Below are positions 63,811-64,000 of a stretch of 64,000 nt of DNA, one piece after another. The notes under the pieces were generated by a model. It made no database searches and was not told where the DNA came from. It saw nothing but the letters and a program-made list of their open reading frames with translations. The DNA lies in NCBI RefSeq assembly GCF_000482325.1, contig NZ_AXVA01000005.1:385653-449652 (forward strand). Direction: 5' to 3'. Position numbers and translations under genes: made by a program. Every line of letters starts with the position of its first letter. The first letter of the stretch is position 1. The DNA comes from Bacillus sp. UNC438CL73TsuS30 (GTDB lineage Bacteria; Bacillota; Bacilli; Bacillales; Cytobacillaceae).

Positions 63811-64000
63811 GTGTTAAATAAAGTAAAAACAAAATTGAAGAGGGTTTTACGAGGAGAATTTTCCACAGAAGAATTAATCAGTTTGGGACTTAAGGTTGGA
63901 AAGAATTTCAGCAGACAAGAGGAAGTGAAAATTGATCCTTCTCATTGTGAACTTATAAGCATAGGAGATAATGTAATACTTGCTCCTAGAGTCCATATCC
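63811..64000 (+). CDS. Hexapeptide-repeat acyltransferase (partial)
   Basis: 63 N-terminal residues from a GTG (AGAGGTGG upstream); runs off the window. LKRVLRGEFSTEELISLGLK, then IDPSHCELISIGDNVILAPR is the start of a left-handed beta-helix O-acetyltransferase. In a prophage between tail spike and (expected) lysis genes, it may be a cargo gene modifying the host envelope. Confidence 0.65.
   Translation, partial: MLNKVKTKLKRVLRGEFSTEELISLGLKVGKNFSRQEEVKIDPSHCELISIGDNVILAPRVHI

Overview
The window is low-GC Firmicute DNA from a Bacillaceae chromosome (Bacillus/Neobacillus type). The first 30 kb follow the Bacillus subtilis gene order ispG-yqfZ-yqgB-sodA-yqgE-pbpA-pst-yqgN-yqgO-gluP-yqgQ-glcK-yqgT-yqgU-yqgV-yqgW-yqgX-yqgY-comGA, with a few local differences: an Fnr-type regulator next to sodA, a phoU after pst, an L-lactate dehydrogenase and a DUF92 gene between yqgN and yqgO, and no ltaSA between glcK and yqgT.

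Region 1 (1-29.2 kb) is core chromosome: isoprenoid synthesis (ispG, partial), a LysM protein, an Fe-S oxygen sensor (Fnr), superoxide dismutase, a penicillin-binding protein, and a phosphate uptake locus. That locus has two nearly identical pstS genes, each gene block preceded by its own array of PhoP-type boxes, then pstC-pstA-pstB-pstB-phoU. A DUF4912/glycosyltransferase operon, rpmG, folate, lactate and glucose enzymes, a rhomboid protease, a LysM-M14 peptidase, small yqg genes, an MBL hydrolase, a MidA-type methyltransferase and a possible Fe-S regulator follow.

Region 2 (29.5-30.2 kb) is the 5' part of comGA, the competence pilus ATPase. Its reading frame breaks off after about 237 codons. 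The gene is interrupted by a prophage whose large serine integrase (30221-31672, minus strand) lies immediately inside the junction. The remainder of comGA and comGB-GG must lie beyond the right edge.

Region 3 (30.2-64 kb and beyond) is an HK97-type siphovirus prophage in canonical order. The lysogeny module has int, a divergent winged-helix gene, three HTH proteins and an antirepressor. Then come replication genes (DnaD-like protein with an (EK)9 linker, DnaC-like loader), a long run of tiny early genes including thyX, a MazG-like protein, a DUF1064 nuclease, ArpU and a small tyrosine recombinase, and a late promoter region. The late genes are HNH, a GC-rich cos-like site, terS-terL-portal-ClpP-like protease-capsid, connectors, tail tube, the gpG/gpGT frameshift pair, a tape measure with lytic transglycosylase, Dit with a LysM insert, Tal, accessory tail proteins, a BppU/beta-helix tail spike and the start of an acyltransferase. 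No holin or endolysin is reached before the window ends.

The most interesting signals are: (i) a prophage splitting comGA, with perfect copies of one 15-bp palindrome (GTAAC-N5-GTTAC) in front of the integrase and around the cro-like gene, which suggests that a repressor of this phage controls both lysogeny and integration/excision; (ii) an apparent ATT start codon for comGA; (iii) the pstS-Pho box tandem duplication; (iv) an in-frame hexanucleotide repeat in the phage replication protein; and (v) possible surface-modifying cargo at the tail end.
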